A stretch of 64,000 nt of DNA from NCBI RefSeq assembly GCF_002994745.2, contig NC_037091.1, forward strand, positions 22,697,789-22,761,788. Reading direction: 5' to 3'. The first letter of the stretch is position 1; every line of letters begins with the position of its first letter. The notes beneath the pieces were generated by a model that was not told the DNA's origin, did not search any database, and saw only the letters and a list, made by a program, of their open reading frames with translations. This DNA is from Rosa chinensis. Its lineage: Eukaryota; Streptophyta; Magnoliopsida; Rosales; Rosaceae. This document shows positions 32,691-45,198 of this stretch, piece after piece. Position numbers and translations under genes: made by a program.

Positions 32691-33137
32691 AGACTAGAGC
32701 TCTAACTGATCGTATTCACTAACCCGGCCAAAGGTGTGAAGTCCCGATTTTCCCACCCACGATCCTGAACTCGTAAGTCTTTGGACCCGCGGTATAAATA
32801 CCAAAACATTAAAGGAGTCATAGTGGACCCAAAATGTTGCACGAATCTAAAATGAAAGATTCCCCGTAATTGATCCCTATCAATTACTCCCGGTAAAAAC
32901 CCATATTTAAATAAACCACCCGCGAACTAAAATGTTCCTCAAATACACAAATCTCAATGCTTTTCAAAACAAAACAAAATTAACATTTCCGCAATCATTT
33001 GTTTTCCAAAAGCCACAACCCAAACAATAAAAAGCATCATTTCATGCATATTGTTTCAAAATCCACAAACCACCAAAACATATATATTTCACGTAAATAT
33101 ATATATATATATATATATACGTAGTCATCCGCTCAGG

Positions 33138-35167
33138 TAATACGCTCCAAAGCAAGCGTATAATTTAACCCTAAAAATATCATTAGTAGTATAAGCAAGT
33201 AGGGATCGTTCTATTCCGGGGATTGAGGGTACACCTGTCATTGTCAAACAAATAAACAATTAAAATTAAAACAAAGTATAATATTTACAAAGATATTTAC
33301 AAGTACACACAAATTTACGAAATTAAGGGGGGTGTTTTGGTTTAAGTTTCCGAAAATTAACTAAGTGAAGAAACAAAATAAAGAAAATGTATAAACACAA
33401 ATACAAGAATGGAACAAATGAAACAAAGATCAAAACCAAATTCATAATCAAATTCGACTCAACCCTATTATTATTCATCTTAAGTCATGAGAAAGAGTTG
33501 ATCATGTGAAATATTCAAAGCAAATAATTTACCATATTTTACTTTCCAATGCTAATTAACCTAAGTGAAAGCACAAAGATTAATCCTATCAAACATGCAT
33601 TCAAGTTCTAGAAAGCTAGGCAATCATAACATGTTAGATGCATGAAGAACATATAGAAAGGCTATCAACTCAAGTGTACAACTTAGTATGAAAAAGTCCA
33701 TCTAATTGCAATCCTTTTCAATTAAATTCGGTTTTTGTCCAAAACCTTTGCTACTTTTGATTCAAGTTCACAAAACAATAAGTTGAATCATGTTCTTAAA
33801 TCTAGCAACAATTATGCATAAACCCTATATGTTTCGAACCACATAAGAAAAATACATAAAAGATTTCAATCAAACAAATTTAATTAAACAATCTCACAAA
33901 AGCAACCAAGAATCACAATATAGGAATCTGAAATTTATTCAATCATAAAAATCTGGAATTAAACTTTATTCAAACATTAAGGTTAACTAGAACATAATCA
34001 ACGAATTCAAGCAAGGAAAACCAAAAGAGGTTACAAGGTCAAAGGTCGAATTACACCGTGAATGGAGATGGTGATGAAGAATTTGGACGTTGAACTTGAA
34101 CTTTGAAAGCAAACCTTCAAGCTTCATGGCTCCAAGGTGGGGGGTGGAGGGATGCTCACGGCTTCTTCTTCCTTCTTCCTTGCCTTGCTTGAAACGCCAA
34201 AGATGAACTAGAGAATGGAGATACTAGACGTTAACTATGTGATTTTCTGAAAATTGTGTAGTGTGGAACCTCCTTTAACTTCAAATATGAAGGAGTATAT
34301 ACAGGGGCACGGCTAGGGTTCTCCAAGCAATCAGAAATTTCCACATCACTTCAACCAATGGTATGATGCCAAGTAAGCCTTGTGATGTGGTCCAACCAAT
34401 CGTAGAATGCCAAGTAAGCCTTGGTGTGTCATCCAACCAATCAAAACTCTCCAAATTAATTCCCTAAATTCCTTTAATATATCCTTGCCAAAATTGTATA
34501 AGGATTTTCTGATTTTCTTCATGAATTTCGGCCAACATTCCTTTAGGGAATTTAGGGATGCACCTAGACACGTTTTGAGCTTTTTCTTGGTGTCCACATA
34601 TCTTCTTTCCTTAAAAATCTCCCTATTTCTTCTCCTTGAGTCATCTCCTTGATTTCCCTTTGATTTTCACGTTGGTCTCTCTCTCTTTCTCTTAGCAATC
34701 ACACAATTAACTCTTCCAAGAATATTTCCTTCCATAAAATTCTCCCTTGAATTACTCCAATCAAAATTTTCAATTATATTTCAGATTTTCATGTTGGCAC
34801 CTCCTTTTCCTCTAAGTAATTCACGGCAAATTAAATCCCCAAGGAAAATATATTTTCCCTTAAAGCTCTCCCTTGATTTCCTCTTCTTGGTTGACGCAAA
34901 AGTCTCTTTTTGGCAGGGTTTCCTCTTCTGGACAGGATTTCCTGGTTGAAACAGGAAAACTTTATTTCTTCATTTCTGCTCATTTTTGCAGTCCTTGAGC
35001 TCCTTCAAGCTAGTTAGCTCCAAGGACCTGAAAATAGAAACTATTACTAAATATGGAAACTTTCTAAAAATAGTAACTTTTCGAAACAAGAAAGATTTAT
35101 TTAAGGAAATAACTAAGTAAATATGAGGAAATAACACTTAAAACATCGCATTAAAATGCTCCTATCA
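33138..35167. mobile_element. 2.03-kb insertion with TCAGG target duplication, probably a solo LTR
   Basis: It is absent from the sister LTR (compare 40490), and TCAGG is duplicated at 33133-33137 and 35168-35172. In minus sense it starts TGATAGGAGCATTTTAATGC and ends GCTTTGGAGCGTATTA. AT-rich, with a CT-rich middle (34680-34900) and no convincing frame (the 83-codon frame at 34346-34597 is unrecognised). A motif near 33192-33212 (agtataagcaagtagggatc) recurs near 63808-63832. The family is not identified. Confidence 0.7.
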
Positions 35168-36578
35168 TCAGGAATGCCTACTAATACCAACTATAGTTTG
35201 CAGTTAACTAAATAACTCTCAAAACGATAAAGGTAAGCCCGTTCGTGAATGAACTTCGTGAGATTACTCACCTCGAAACTCCTGCTGCGTCTTCAATACA
35301 GAACAATGCTTCCAACCCACAAAATAGCCGTCCAAATACTTCGTCAAGTACCTAATCACAATCGGTTTCCACTTAGTAATAATTCACAAACGATTTAAGT
35401 CCGAAACCCCTATTTTGAACTAAAATCCCCAAAGTGCGCCAATCGAGGCAAAACCACATCCGAGACCTCCCAAAGTCTCCGGAATACGTCCAAGATCGAT
35501 GTGACCAAACCACAAGTCGATCGGATGCTCGAATCCTCACGGATATACTAAATCGATTGGTGTGAAACTGCAAAAATCATAACAATTCCATACCAACTCC
35601 AAAATTTGTATATTATATATCGAAACGCTCGTATTACTGAGTAGAACATATATAATACCAAAAACAGTTCCTTAAGTGGCCGGAACCCCGCCTGTGGTGG
35701 TGGCGCACCGCCGCCGGCCAAAACTCAATATTTCACAAAACTCCCAACATCAAAGTTCCTCATCTAAGTATGCTTGTGAACTTTCCTAACTAGCTCGAAG
35801 TCAGAAAACAAGCATAAGGGGTCGAAAACTACCTCACAAGCCGTGAACAGTAATCCAATCCGAGTTTATCAAAGTTTCACGTGAATCGACCCAAACAACC
35901 ACCAAAGATCGATTAAGGAGGCTGCTCTGAGCTCAACCAAGAAGACTTGAAGCCTTGCCGACGTCGGAACAAGGATTTTCCACCGGGTCCGAAATCCACA
36001 AACTGTACCGCCTTGCAGCGCCGCCGTGGAGGAGAATCGGTGCTAGAGGACACCAGAGGGACGACCAGACGGAGGAGACAATCCTATCTGGAAAGTTTCG
36101 TCGCCGGAGACCGCCGCAGTTCGCCGGAAAAGTCGGGTCGGATCGACTGGGTCTGGGTCGGGTCAGCCGGATATCTTCGATTATGAAGGTAGCAGCCGAG
36201 AGAGAAGAGAGAGAAAGGAATGGTTTCCGGAAAAGGAAATAATGAAAATAGTAAGTTTCTCATTCGGGAAACTTCTATTTATACCAAAATGAAAATTCCT
36301 TCCAATGGCCATAACTTTCTCATACGAACTCGGATTCTCGCGTTCCACATGTCCACGAACTCGTATCGACGCACTCTACAATTTTTGTGAATGAAGTTTT
36401 TGGAGAATCCCAACGAATAAAAAGTCAACCTTTGCTCCGCCCCTAAAGTCACACTTTCCGAATAGAAATTCGTCCGAAACACTCCCGCTCCATCCACGAG
36501 CCACGAAACCGTCCAATAAACATAAAATTAATTCAGGAAAATTCTCGGAAAATAAATATGAATTTCCGGGGCATCACA

Positions 36579-36590
36579 TTCCACCACCCT
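36579..36590 (-). other. Polypurine tract of the non-autonomous element
   Basis: Minus strand AGGGTGGTGGAA directly before the 3' LTR. Confidence 0.7.
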
Positions 36591-37560
36591 TAAAGAAATT
36601 TCGTCCTGAAATTTAAACGTACCACACCAACAAGTACGGATAAACTCATCCCCACATCCAATTCTCATTCCTCAACAACTTGTTCTCACCTCGCTGTACA
36701 ATACCCTAGCTCAATAATGGATACAGGTACCCTACCTAGTATCACAACACTAGGAATCTTTACCACACCGCTCGGTGGTAACCCAATCATTTCATGGATC
36801 TCATCCTCGTATACTATCCAACAAAGACTCTGTGACTGCAGCACTACACACAGATCACACAAGAGTCCAGAATCCTGTTATCACAACAGTATCTGCATCA
36901 TATCACCAATAATGCAAACCTTGCATTACAAGAATTGAAAATGAAACCTTCATTTCAACTCACCTCGAACCTATGCATCACAACTTAATAAGTGTCTACC
37001 CAACCTGAGAACACAAAATCAAGCTAAGGTCTGGCCCCGCATGACCTGCACACACATCATCACCTGTCATTGAAATCAAAATCAAAGTGGCCTCTACTAC
37101 CACAACAATGAAGGATGCTTCACACCACAAACCACACTCAAAGTCTAACTTTAGACAACAGGGAAAACCCAACACAACACAACACATGGAAAGAAGTACA
37201 CAACTATCACACATTATTCTAGCACACAAGCAGAATTAGATAAGGTACCTTCTTATCCTCACACACATCAGCTTGAGGAAACCATGCAACCATGATTCCT
37301 TTTAACATTCCATATCCTTTCCACCGAAAGGACAACATAAATCACCACTGTGACAATGTTCTATTTGCTAACTTAACCATCAAGAAGCAATTCAAGTCTT
37401 ATCTAGACAATAAAGGAAGAATACTCTCGGAAGTCTCCTATAATTACATACTTATGAGTCTCCAGCAACCTCGACCGTTACTCCCATAAACTATCATGGC
37501 AGACAGACAAGAACTCTGACTGACATCGTAACCACTCGTCCGGCCAAGGACGTGATTTCT
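36591..37560 (-). other. Internal region, noncoding, part homologous to a gypsy LTR
   Basis: 37270-37560 on the minus strand matches about 8990-9275 of the autonomous LTR (landmarks: aatcacgtccttggccggac, tatcatggcagacaga, tggttaagttagcaaatag). The part from 36591 to 37250 has no match that I can see and no supported gene. Confidence 0.6.
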
Positions 37561-37565
37561 GATAA

Positions 37566-38503
37566 CATGCCTTTGTCACCATTTGTGACCATCTGTGATT
37601 CAATCTCGATCACCATCTGAGATCAGTCACCGTCTATGACTCGATATATCACCATCTGTGATCAGTCACCATATGTGACTCAATATATCACCATCTGTGA
37701 TCAGTCACCATCTGTGATCAGTGACCATCTGTGACTCAATATATCATCATCTGTGATCAGTCATCATCTGTGACTCAATATATCACCATTTGTGATCAGT
37801 CACCATCTGTGACTCAATATATCACCATCTGTGATCAGTCACCGTCTGTGACTCAATATATCACCATCTGTGATCAGTCACCCTCTGTGACTCAATATCG
37901 ATCACCATCTGTGATCAGTCACCATATGTGACTCAATATCGATCACCATCTGTGATCAGTCACCATCTGTGACTCAATATATCACCATCTGTGATCAGTC
38001 ACCATATGTGACTCAATATATCACCATCTGTGATCAGTCACCATCTGTGACCCAATATCGATCACCATCTGTGATCAGTCACCGTTTGTGACCCAATATC
38101 GATCACCATCTGTGATCAGTCACCGTCTGTGACCCAATATCGATCACCATCTGTGATCAGTCACCATCTGTGACTCAATATATCACCATCTGTGATCAGT
38201 CACCATCTGTGATCAGTCACCATCTGTGACTTAATATCGATCACCATCTGTGATCAGTCACCATATGTGACTCAATATATCACCATCTATGATCAGTCAC
38301 CATCTGTGACTCAATATCGATCACCATCTGTGATCAGTCACCATCTGTGACTCAATATCGATCACCATCTATGATCAGTCACCATATGTGACTCAATATA
38401 TCACCATCTATGATCAGTCACCATCTGTGACTCAATATCGATCACCATCTGTGATCAGTCACCATATGTGACTCAATATATCACCATCTGTGATCAGTCA
38501 CCT
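37566..38503 (-). repeat. Large AGATG-loop hairpin array
   Basis: About 45 units of tcaccatctgtga alternate between two forms. On the minus strand they are AGTCAC-AGATG-GTGACT and TGATCAC-AGATG-GTGATCG/A, in a higher-order period of roughly 38 bp. It is an expanded version of the array at 8580-8970 and lies in the internal region, not in the LTRs, of this element. Confidence 0.85.
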
Positions 38504-39279
38504 CAACCTAGACATGATATACACATAGCTCACACCTACGGCCATCAATTCCATAATCTTCCATATCGTGCCTACATAAGTCAACTGGTGACTACAACCT
38601 CATGCTTAGATTCTCAACTAGCGTTCCATTTCACAAATTCAATCAAACAAGACTTCCTCAAGAAATGTTTGATGCCATTCTAACGCCCTACGGCGAATCC
38701 CAAACCACGCTCATTCCCTCCCCACTAGGAGCCTTTGTCATCAACATGACATCAAAGGTGAAAACAATGAATCACCTTTCTATCCTCACACAGAGCAAAA
38801 TCGTCACCACTATGGTCTTCAAGATAAATCAAGCCAACAATCAATCAAATCAAGAAGAAAACAAGGCGATCACAATTTAAAACAAGCAAAACAATTCATA
38901 GTAACCCCTGCATATAATTTAGTTCAGGAGGTCACATTAAGTCAAACAACATGACTTCAACAATCTAACAACTAAGCTCGTATGAAAGGATACAGTTTTC
39001 TCCGAAAACAATCCTTATCACCCCACCAGAGTTCAATCCAGAGGTTCCCATTCCTCAAATGACTGCAACTCAAAGAACCAACACCTAGGTTCACAACTTC
39101 ACCAACAGAGCAAACCAATGCTCTGACAATTCTACACTCTAACTCACAACTAGCACTCCTACATACCCAGTGATTATATCAATACTGAAGAGCATCAGAT
39201 GGGGATCCGCTGCAGACGGGCCATCACTCGGGTAGTACTGATTATCACCAAATATGTACTTTACGCTCTGATACCAAAC
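38504..39279 (-). other. Internal leader of the non-autonomous element
   Basis: 39164-39279 matches the leader next to the primer site of the autonomous element (ccatcactcgggtagtactgatt / aatcaatactcctcgagtgatgg types). The primer site is at 39265-39276. No gag start is present in 38504-39163. Confidence 0.65.
39265..39276 (-). other. Primer binding site (initiator tRNA-Met)
   Basis: Minus strand TGGTATCAGAGC, three bases from the 5' LTR, the same spacing as at 9739-9750. Confidence 0.9.
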
Positions 39280-41906
39280 TGTCACGCCCCTGATTTTACA
39301 CACAAGAAAATCGATATATATATAATCCCATAATTATACATGCGTGAACGTTCAGTCATCAATACAAAATACCTGGAATCTTTTTCCCTTTAAATTAAGT
39401 ACATACTGATGCCCTGAACCCTCAAACTTAATATACACTCGCTCCAAAGAGTTATATATTACACAAACTTACGAATTAAATTGTCAACAACTAGATAAAA
39501 CATAAATGGTCCTCAGAGCTCACTACAACGGAAGTCCAAATAATGGTAAAGTCACAAAATTTGCTTCCTACCGTTTAGCTGCAAGTATGCAACCCCAACT
39601 TCAGCCACAATTTTCCTGACCTGCAGGATTAACCCCTACACCGTTTGAATGGTGCACCGGGTTGCCACACAACAAACCGGGTGAGCTTTTGTAAGCCCGT
39701 AAGAGTAACTCAAACCACACACAACTCACACCAATCACGAGAATAACTCACACGAATCACAAGAATAACTCACATGAATCACGAGAATAACTCACACAAA
39801 TCACGTTTAAATCAATAAACAAAGCACGAGATAAACTCACTCAAATCACGAGATAAACTCACATGTTTAAATCAATAAACAAAGCACGAGATAAACTCAC
39901 TCAAATCACGAGATAATCTCACATGTTTAAAACAATAAACAAAGCACGAGATAAACTCACTCAAATCATGAGATAAACTCACACGTTTAAATCAATAAAC
40001 AAAGCACGAGATAAACTCACTCAAATCACGAGATAAACTCACACGTTTAAATCAATAAACAAACGCGACGGACAGACTAGAGCTCTAACTGATCGTATTC
40101 ACTAACCCGGCCAAAGGCGTGAAGTCCCGATTTTCCCACCCACGATCCTCAACTCGTAAGTCTTTAGACCCGCGGTATAAATACCAAAACATTAAAGGAG
40201 TCACAGTGGACCCAAAATGTTACACGAATCTAAAATGAAAGATTCCCCGTAATTGATCCCTATCAATTACTCCCGGTAAAACCCCATATTTAAATAAACC
40301 ACCCACGAACTAAAATGTTCCTCAAATACACAAATCTCAACGCTTTTCAAAACAAAACGAAATTAACATTTCCACAATCATTTGTTTTCCAAATGATAAA
40401 AAGCATTATTTTATGCATATTGTTTCAAAATCCACAAACCACCAAAACATATATATTTCACGTAAATATATATATACGTAGTCATCCGCTCAGGAATGGC
40501 TACTAATACCAACTATTGTTTGCAGTTAACTAAATAACTCTCAAAACGATAAAGGTAAGCCCGTTCGTGAATGAACTTCATGAGATTACTCACCTCGAAA
40601 CTCCTGCTGCGTCTTCAATACAGAACAATGCTGCCAACCCACAAAATAGCCGTCCAAATACTTCGTCAAGTACCTAATCACAATCGTTTCCACTTAGTAA
40701 TAATTCACAAACGATTTAAGTCCAAAACCCCTGTTTTGAACTAAAATCCCCAAAGTGGCGCCAATCGAGGCAAAACCACATCCGAGACCTCCCAAAGTCT
40801 CCGGAATACGTCCACGATCGATGTGACCAAACCACAAGTCGATCGGACGCTCAAATCCTCACGGATCGAATAAATGGATCGGTATGAAACTGCAAAAATC
40901 ATAACAATTCCATACGAACTCCAAAATTTGCATATTATATATCGAAACGCTCGTATTACCTAGTAGAACATATATAATACCAAAAACAGTTCCTTAAGTG
41001 GCCGGAACACCGGCGCCAAAACTCAATATTTCACAAAACTCCCAACATCAAAGTTCCTCATCTAAGCATGCTTGTGAACTTTCCTAACTAGCTCGAAGTC
41101 AGAAAACAAGCATAAGGGGTCGAAAACTACCTCACAAGCCGTGAACAGTAATCAAATCCGAGTTGATCAAAGTTTCACGTGAATCGACCCAAACAACCAC
41201 CAAAGATCGATTAAGGAGGCTGCTCTGAGCTCAACCAAGAAGACTTGAAGCCTTGCCGACGTCGGAACAAGGATTTCCGACCGGGTTTGAAATCCACAAA
41301 CTGTACCACCTTGCAGCGCCGCCGTGGAGGAGAATCGGTGCTAGAGGACACCAGAGGGACGACCAGACGGAGGAGACGATCCTATCTAGAAAGTTTCATC
41401 GCCGGAGACCGCCGCAGTTCGCAGGAAAATTTGGGTCGGATCGACCGGGTCCGGGTCGGGTCAGCCGGATATCTTCGATTCTGAAGGTAGCAGCCGAGAG
41501 AGAAGAGAGAGAAAGGAATAGTTTCCGGAAAAGGAAATAATGAAAATAGTAAGTTTCTCCTTCGGGAAACTTCTATTTATACCAAAATGGAAATTCCTTC
41601 CAATGGCCATAACTTTCTCATACGAACTCCGATTCTTGCGTTCCACATGTCCACGAACTCGTATCGACGCGCTCTACAACTTTCACGAAGGAAGTTTTTA
41701 GAGAATCCCAACGAATAAAAAGTCAACCTTTGCGCCACCCCTAAAGTCACACTTCCGAATAGAAATTCGTCCAAAACATTTCCGCTCCGAATAGAAATTC
41801 GTCCAAAAAATTTCCGCTCCATCCACGAGCCACGAAACTATCCAAACCATAATTTAGATTCCGGAAAATCCTCGCAAAATAAATACGAATTTCCGGGGCA
41901 TCACAA
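39280..41906 (-). repeat. 5' LTR of the non-autonomous element (2627 bp)
   Basis: Partner of 31892-36578. It carries the tandem array (39730-40070), a donor-like site near 40600, a shortened leader (bases missing near 41005) and a TATA box near 41574 on the minus strand. An 18-bp-scale duplication near 41755-41815 (ccgaatagaaattcgtccaaaa twice) is specific to this copy. Confidence 0.9.
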
Positions 41907-41911
41907 TATTT

Positions 41912-42470
41912 GTGCATTGAATTTGGCTAGGAGGATACTCTAGTGACCTAATTTCAATTTCTTATTTTTTCTTTCCTTTATTTACTTTAGTTGTTAGCTA
42001 AAGTTTTCATTTAAATTCTTGCAATTTAATTATTAGAAAATTACAATCACAATTTCGAATGACAATTTCTACCTCATTATAAATAGCCATCACCGGGGTC
42101 TTAGTTTTTATTAGGGGTTGGTGAAAACCAAAGCCGAGCATTGCTAAGGCTTGGTGCCTTGGAATAACATTTTTATTTATTTTCTTTTTCTTTTTATTTT
42201 GTTTGCTTAGTGACTTTAGTTCTGACCACCTAAGGATTGTGGGTTAGCCACTAATCCCCGTGGTACAATAATTTTAAGCAATGCTTGGTGCCTTGGAATA
42301 ACATTTTTATTTATTTTCTCTTTCTTTTTATTTTGTTTGCTTAGTGACTTTAGTTCTGACCACCTAAGGATTGTGGGTTGGCCACTAATCCCCGTGGTAC
42401 GATAATTTTGGGCTTAATACTTCCCTATTTTGACAATGATACGTACGCTTGCGTAAATGTATATCAAGTC
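41912..42470 (+). mobile_element. Unclassified repeat, right half, with a 134-bp tandem duplication
   Basis: Continuation of 30960-31891 after the inserted element. A unit starting 'gcttggtgccttggaataac' occurs at 42149 and 42283 (period 134, to about 42416), each ending 'ccactaatccccgtggtac'. No frame is supported. Confidence 0.5.
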
Positions 42471-42474
42471 AATG

Positions 42475-42785
42475 TCTCACAATATAAATGTAACCTATCG
42501 TGATATTTAATTTCAAATTTAGAAAACTAAAGAAAATGATTGTTATACATTTGAGAACATTACTTGTAGACCTATCAATGATAAGGATTTGATCTAGATC
42601 CAGACCAAATTTGTGATTATTGGACAAGTTTGGATTTCGTAATATAATCTATTAACTCATTGCTGTTGTGTACTAAAAGTGATAGGATGGATATACGTTA
42701 AGCCTAGAGGAGGTGAATAAACTCGATTAATATTTGAGTTATTAAGGATTGCAACAACCTTGCAGCCTCAATAAAACTTAATCGG
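42475..42785. repeat. Dispersed unclassified repeat, copy 2
   Basis: Matches 3010-3214 and 3598-3690 in order, without the insertion seen in copy 1. It therefore shows the uninterrupted state. Confidence 0.7.
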
Positions 42786-42859
42786 GAGCGTATTCCATGC
42801 ACCAGCAGTGTTTTTGCACTGTCAAAAACTAACAGCGCGTGCAAACCAGGCGCCATTTG

Positions 42860-44951
42860 TGTCACGCCCCTAATTTTTACACAAATAAAAATCGATATAT
42901 ATAATCCTATAATTATACATGTGTGAAACGTTCAGTCATCAGTACAAATAAACTGGAATCTTTTTTCCCTTTAAACCAAGTACATACTGATGCTCTGAAC
43001 CCTCAAAGTTAATATACACTCGCTCCATAGAGTTATATATTACACAAACTTACGAATTAAATTGTCAACAACAAAATAAAACGTAAATGCTGCTCAGAGT
43101 AACTATACAACGGAAGTCCTTATCAACGGTAAGGTCACAAAGATGGCTTCCTACCGTAAAGCTGCAAAGGCGCTACCTCAGCTTCGGCCCCGATTATCCA
43201 AACCTGCAGGATTAACCCCTACACCGTTTGAATAGTGTACCGGGTTGTCACACAATAAACCCGGTAAGCTTTTGCAAGCCCGTATGCGTAACTCATACCA
43301 CACACAACTCACGCCAATCACGAGAATAACTCACACGAATCACGTTTAAATCAATAAACAAATCACGAGATAAACGCACACGTTTAAATCAATAAACAAA
43401 TCACGTTTCAATCAAGAAACAAAGCACGGGATAAACCCACACAAATCACGAGATAAACTCACACGTTTAAATCAATAAACAAATCACGTTTCAATCAAGA
43501 AACAAAGCACGGGATAAACCCACACAAATCACCAAAACATATATATTTCACATAAATATATATATACGTAGTCATCTGCTCAGGAATGCCTACTAATACC
43601 AACTATAGTTTGCAGTTAACTAAATAACTCTCAAAACGATATAGTGAGCCCGTTCGTGAATGAACTTCGTGAGATTACTCACCTCGAAACTTCCGCTCTG
43701 TCTTTAATACAGAACAAGGCAGCCAATCCACAAAATAGCCGTCCAAGGAGTACTACGTCACGTACCTAAGGAATTATAGCTCTGATTCAGTCAATGAAAC
43801 ACAAGGAATAACGTTCGAAACCCTAAATCGAACAAAAATTTCCAAAGTGATGCCAATTGAGGCGAAACCACATCCAAGACCACCCAATGTCTCCGGAATA
43901 CTTCTACGATCGATGTGCCAAAACCACAAGTCGATCGGATAGTCGGATCCTCACGGATCGAAACATCGAATGGTCCGAAACCGTAAAAACCCTAACATGC
44001 TCATATGATCTCCAAAAATTAAAAACAATATATCGAAATGCTCGTATCGACGAGTAGATTGAACTCAGAAACATAAACTATCCCTGAGGTGGCCGGAAAC
44101 TACCGGAAAACACCACCACAGTGGCGGCACCCCCGCCGGACCAAAGTTGGAATTTGACAAAACTCCCAACACCAAAGTTCTTCATCTCAACTCCAATTTA
44201 AACTTTCATAACTAACACAAAGTCTAAATCATAGCCGTTTGGCCGAAATTTACCTCGCAACATCTGAAATTCGATGAACCCTAGAATTTCAAAGCTTCGA
44301 TTTATCGTCCACAAGTGACATCGTCCCAAGCCGCTTTGGGAGAAGCATCAACGTCCTATGGGCTTTAAAAGCCCTCAAGAACCACCAGCTGTGGTGGCCG
44401 GAATCTCCGACTCCAATCAAGACGATTTCGTCCCCGAAGAAGCCTCTTCCAGTCGATGTAGCTCCCTCCACAGCTTGAATCTCTCATAAATCCTTCCACA
44501 AACCTCTAGAGGGGATTGATGCGACGAGAACCCACTTTGAATCGCATCCAAAGGTGGCCGGACGAAGGAGAACGACGCCTGCGAAAATGGAGGCTGCGCA
44601 CGGGCTCGGGAGGGAGAGATCGAGCTCGGGTTTCCATTTTGGGAAATCTGGGCTCTTTTGCAATTTCTGAAAATTTTCGTCCTTTTATACCAAAATGGAA
44701 AGTTTTTCCGAAGCCCATAAGTTCTTCATACGAACTCCGATTCTCGCGTTCTGCATGTCCACGAACTCGTTTTCGGAGAATCTCAACTTATCAAAAGTCA
44801 ACCTTTGCGCCACCCCTAAAGTCATATTTTCCGAATGATAATTAATCCGAAACACTTCCACTCCGTCCACGAGCCACGAAACCGTCCAATAAACATAAAA
44901 TTAATTCCGGAAAATCTTCGGAAAATAATTACGAATTTCCGGGGTATCACA
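42860..44951 (-). mobile_element. Solo LTR, minus orientation (2092 bp)
   Basis: In minus sense it starts TGTGATACCCCGG and ends GGGGCGTGACA. Flanks ATTTG (42855-42859) and GTTTG (44952-44956) match at four of five bases. It resembles the 39280-41906 LTR but is shorter and diverged in the leader (44100-44640). The conserved donor-like site is near 43680. No internal region is attached, consistent with unequal recombination between two LTRs. Confidence 0.8.
43382..43438 (-). repeat. Hairpin repeats showing compensatory changes
   Basis: Neighbouring units read GTTTA-AATCAA-TAAAC (43382-43397) and GTTTC-AATCAA-GAAAC (43405-43420): the A-T pair has become C-G while the loop is unchanged. Likewise GGG-ATAAA-CCC (43428-43438) against GAG-ATAAA-CTC units elsewhere in the array. 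Confidence 0.8.
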
Positions 44952-45198
44952 GTTTGTCTAACGAATTTACTGAGCAAAATTTACTGCCCTCAGTTTTCTT
45001 CCTCTCTCCTCCTTTCTTTCTATTATCCCAGAAAATCACAGTGAAGAAATTATAAGATCAAAACCCAATAACCAAATTCACAGACCAAAGAACAAGCTGA
45101 TTTGGGGTTTTATACCATCAAAAATGGAGAAACCCAATTTCAGCTTCAAACCCGAAGATCAAAGAAACCAACTCTGAATTTCAATTCAAAGATAGAGT

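Larger units (their letters stand above)
31892..36578 (-). repeat. 3' LTR of the non-autonomous element (with insert)
   Basis: In minus sense it starts TGTGATGCCCCGG at 36578 and ends GGGGCGTGACA at 31892. Without the 2-kb insert it is about 2.65 kb. It contains tandem hairpin-like repeats (32330-32690), a donor-like CGAG|GTGAGTAA near 35270 and the conserved GC-rich leader (35700-36240). Multiple substitutions separate it from the 5' LTR, so the element is older than the one at 6923. Confidence 0.9.
31892..41906 (-). mobile_element. Non-autonomous LTR retrotransposon without gag-pol (gypsy-related)
   Basis: LTRs at 31892-36578 (3') and 39280-41906 (5') in minus-strand orientation, a perfect target duplication ATATT (31887-31891 and 41907-41911), a primer site (39265-39276) and a purine tract (36579-36590) define a complete element. 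The internal 2.7 kb has no gag, protease, reverse transcriptase or integrase. Its leader (39164-39279) matches 9736-9850 of the autonomous element, and 37270-38510 matches the interior of that element's LTR, including the AGATG hairpin array. It would need proteins in trans. One LTR is enlarged by a 2-kb insertion (33138-35167). Confidence 0.9.

Noticed and set aside
35947..36242. 80-95 codon frames repeated at 41245-41540 and 45751-46103
   Set aside because: They are the conserved GC-rich LTR leader read in various phases, with different lengths and no consistent start. Nucleotide, not protein, conservation explains them.
37566..38503. CRISPR-like regular repeats
   Set aside because: The alternating short units have no unique spacers, the DNA is a plant nuclear retroelement, and no cas genes are present. 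It is a minisatellite of hairpin units.
36579..39279. Hidden gag-pol in the non-autonomous element
   Set aside because: All three minus-strand frames were considered for reverse transcriptase or integrase motifs and none was seen.
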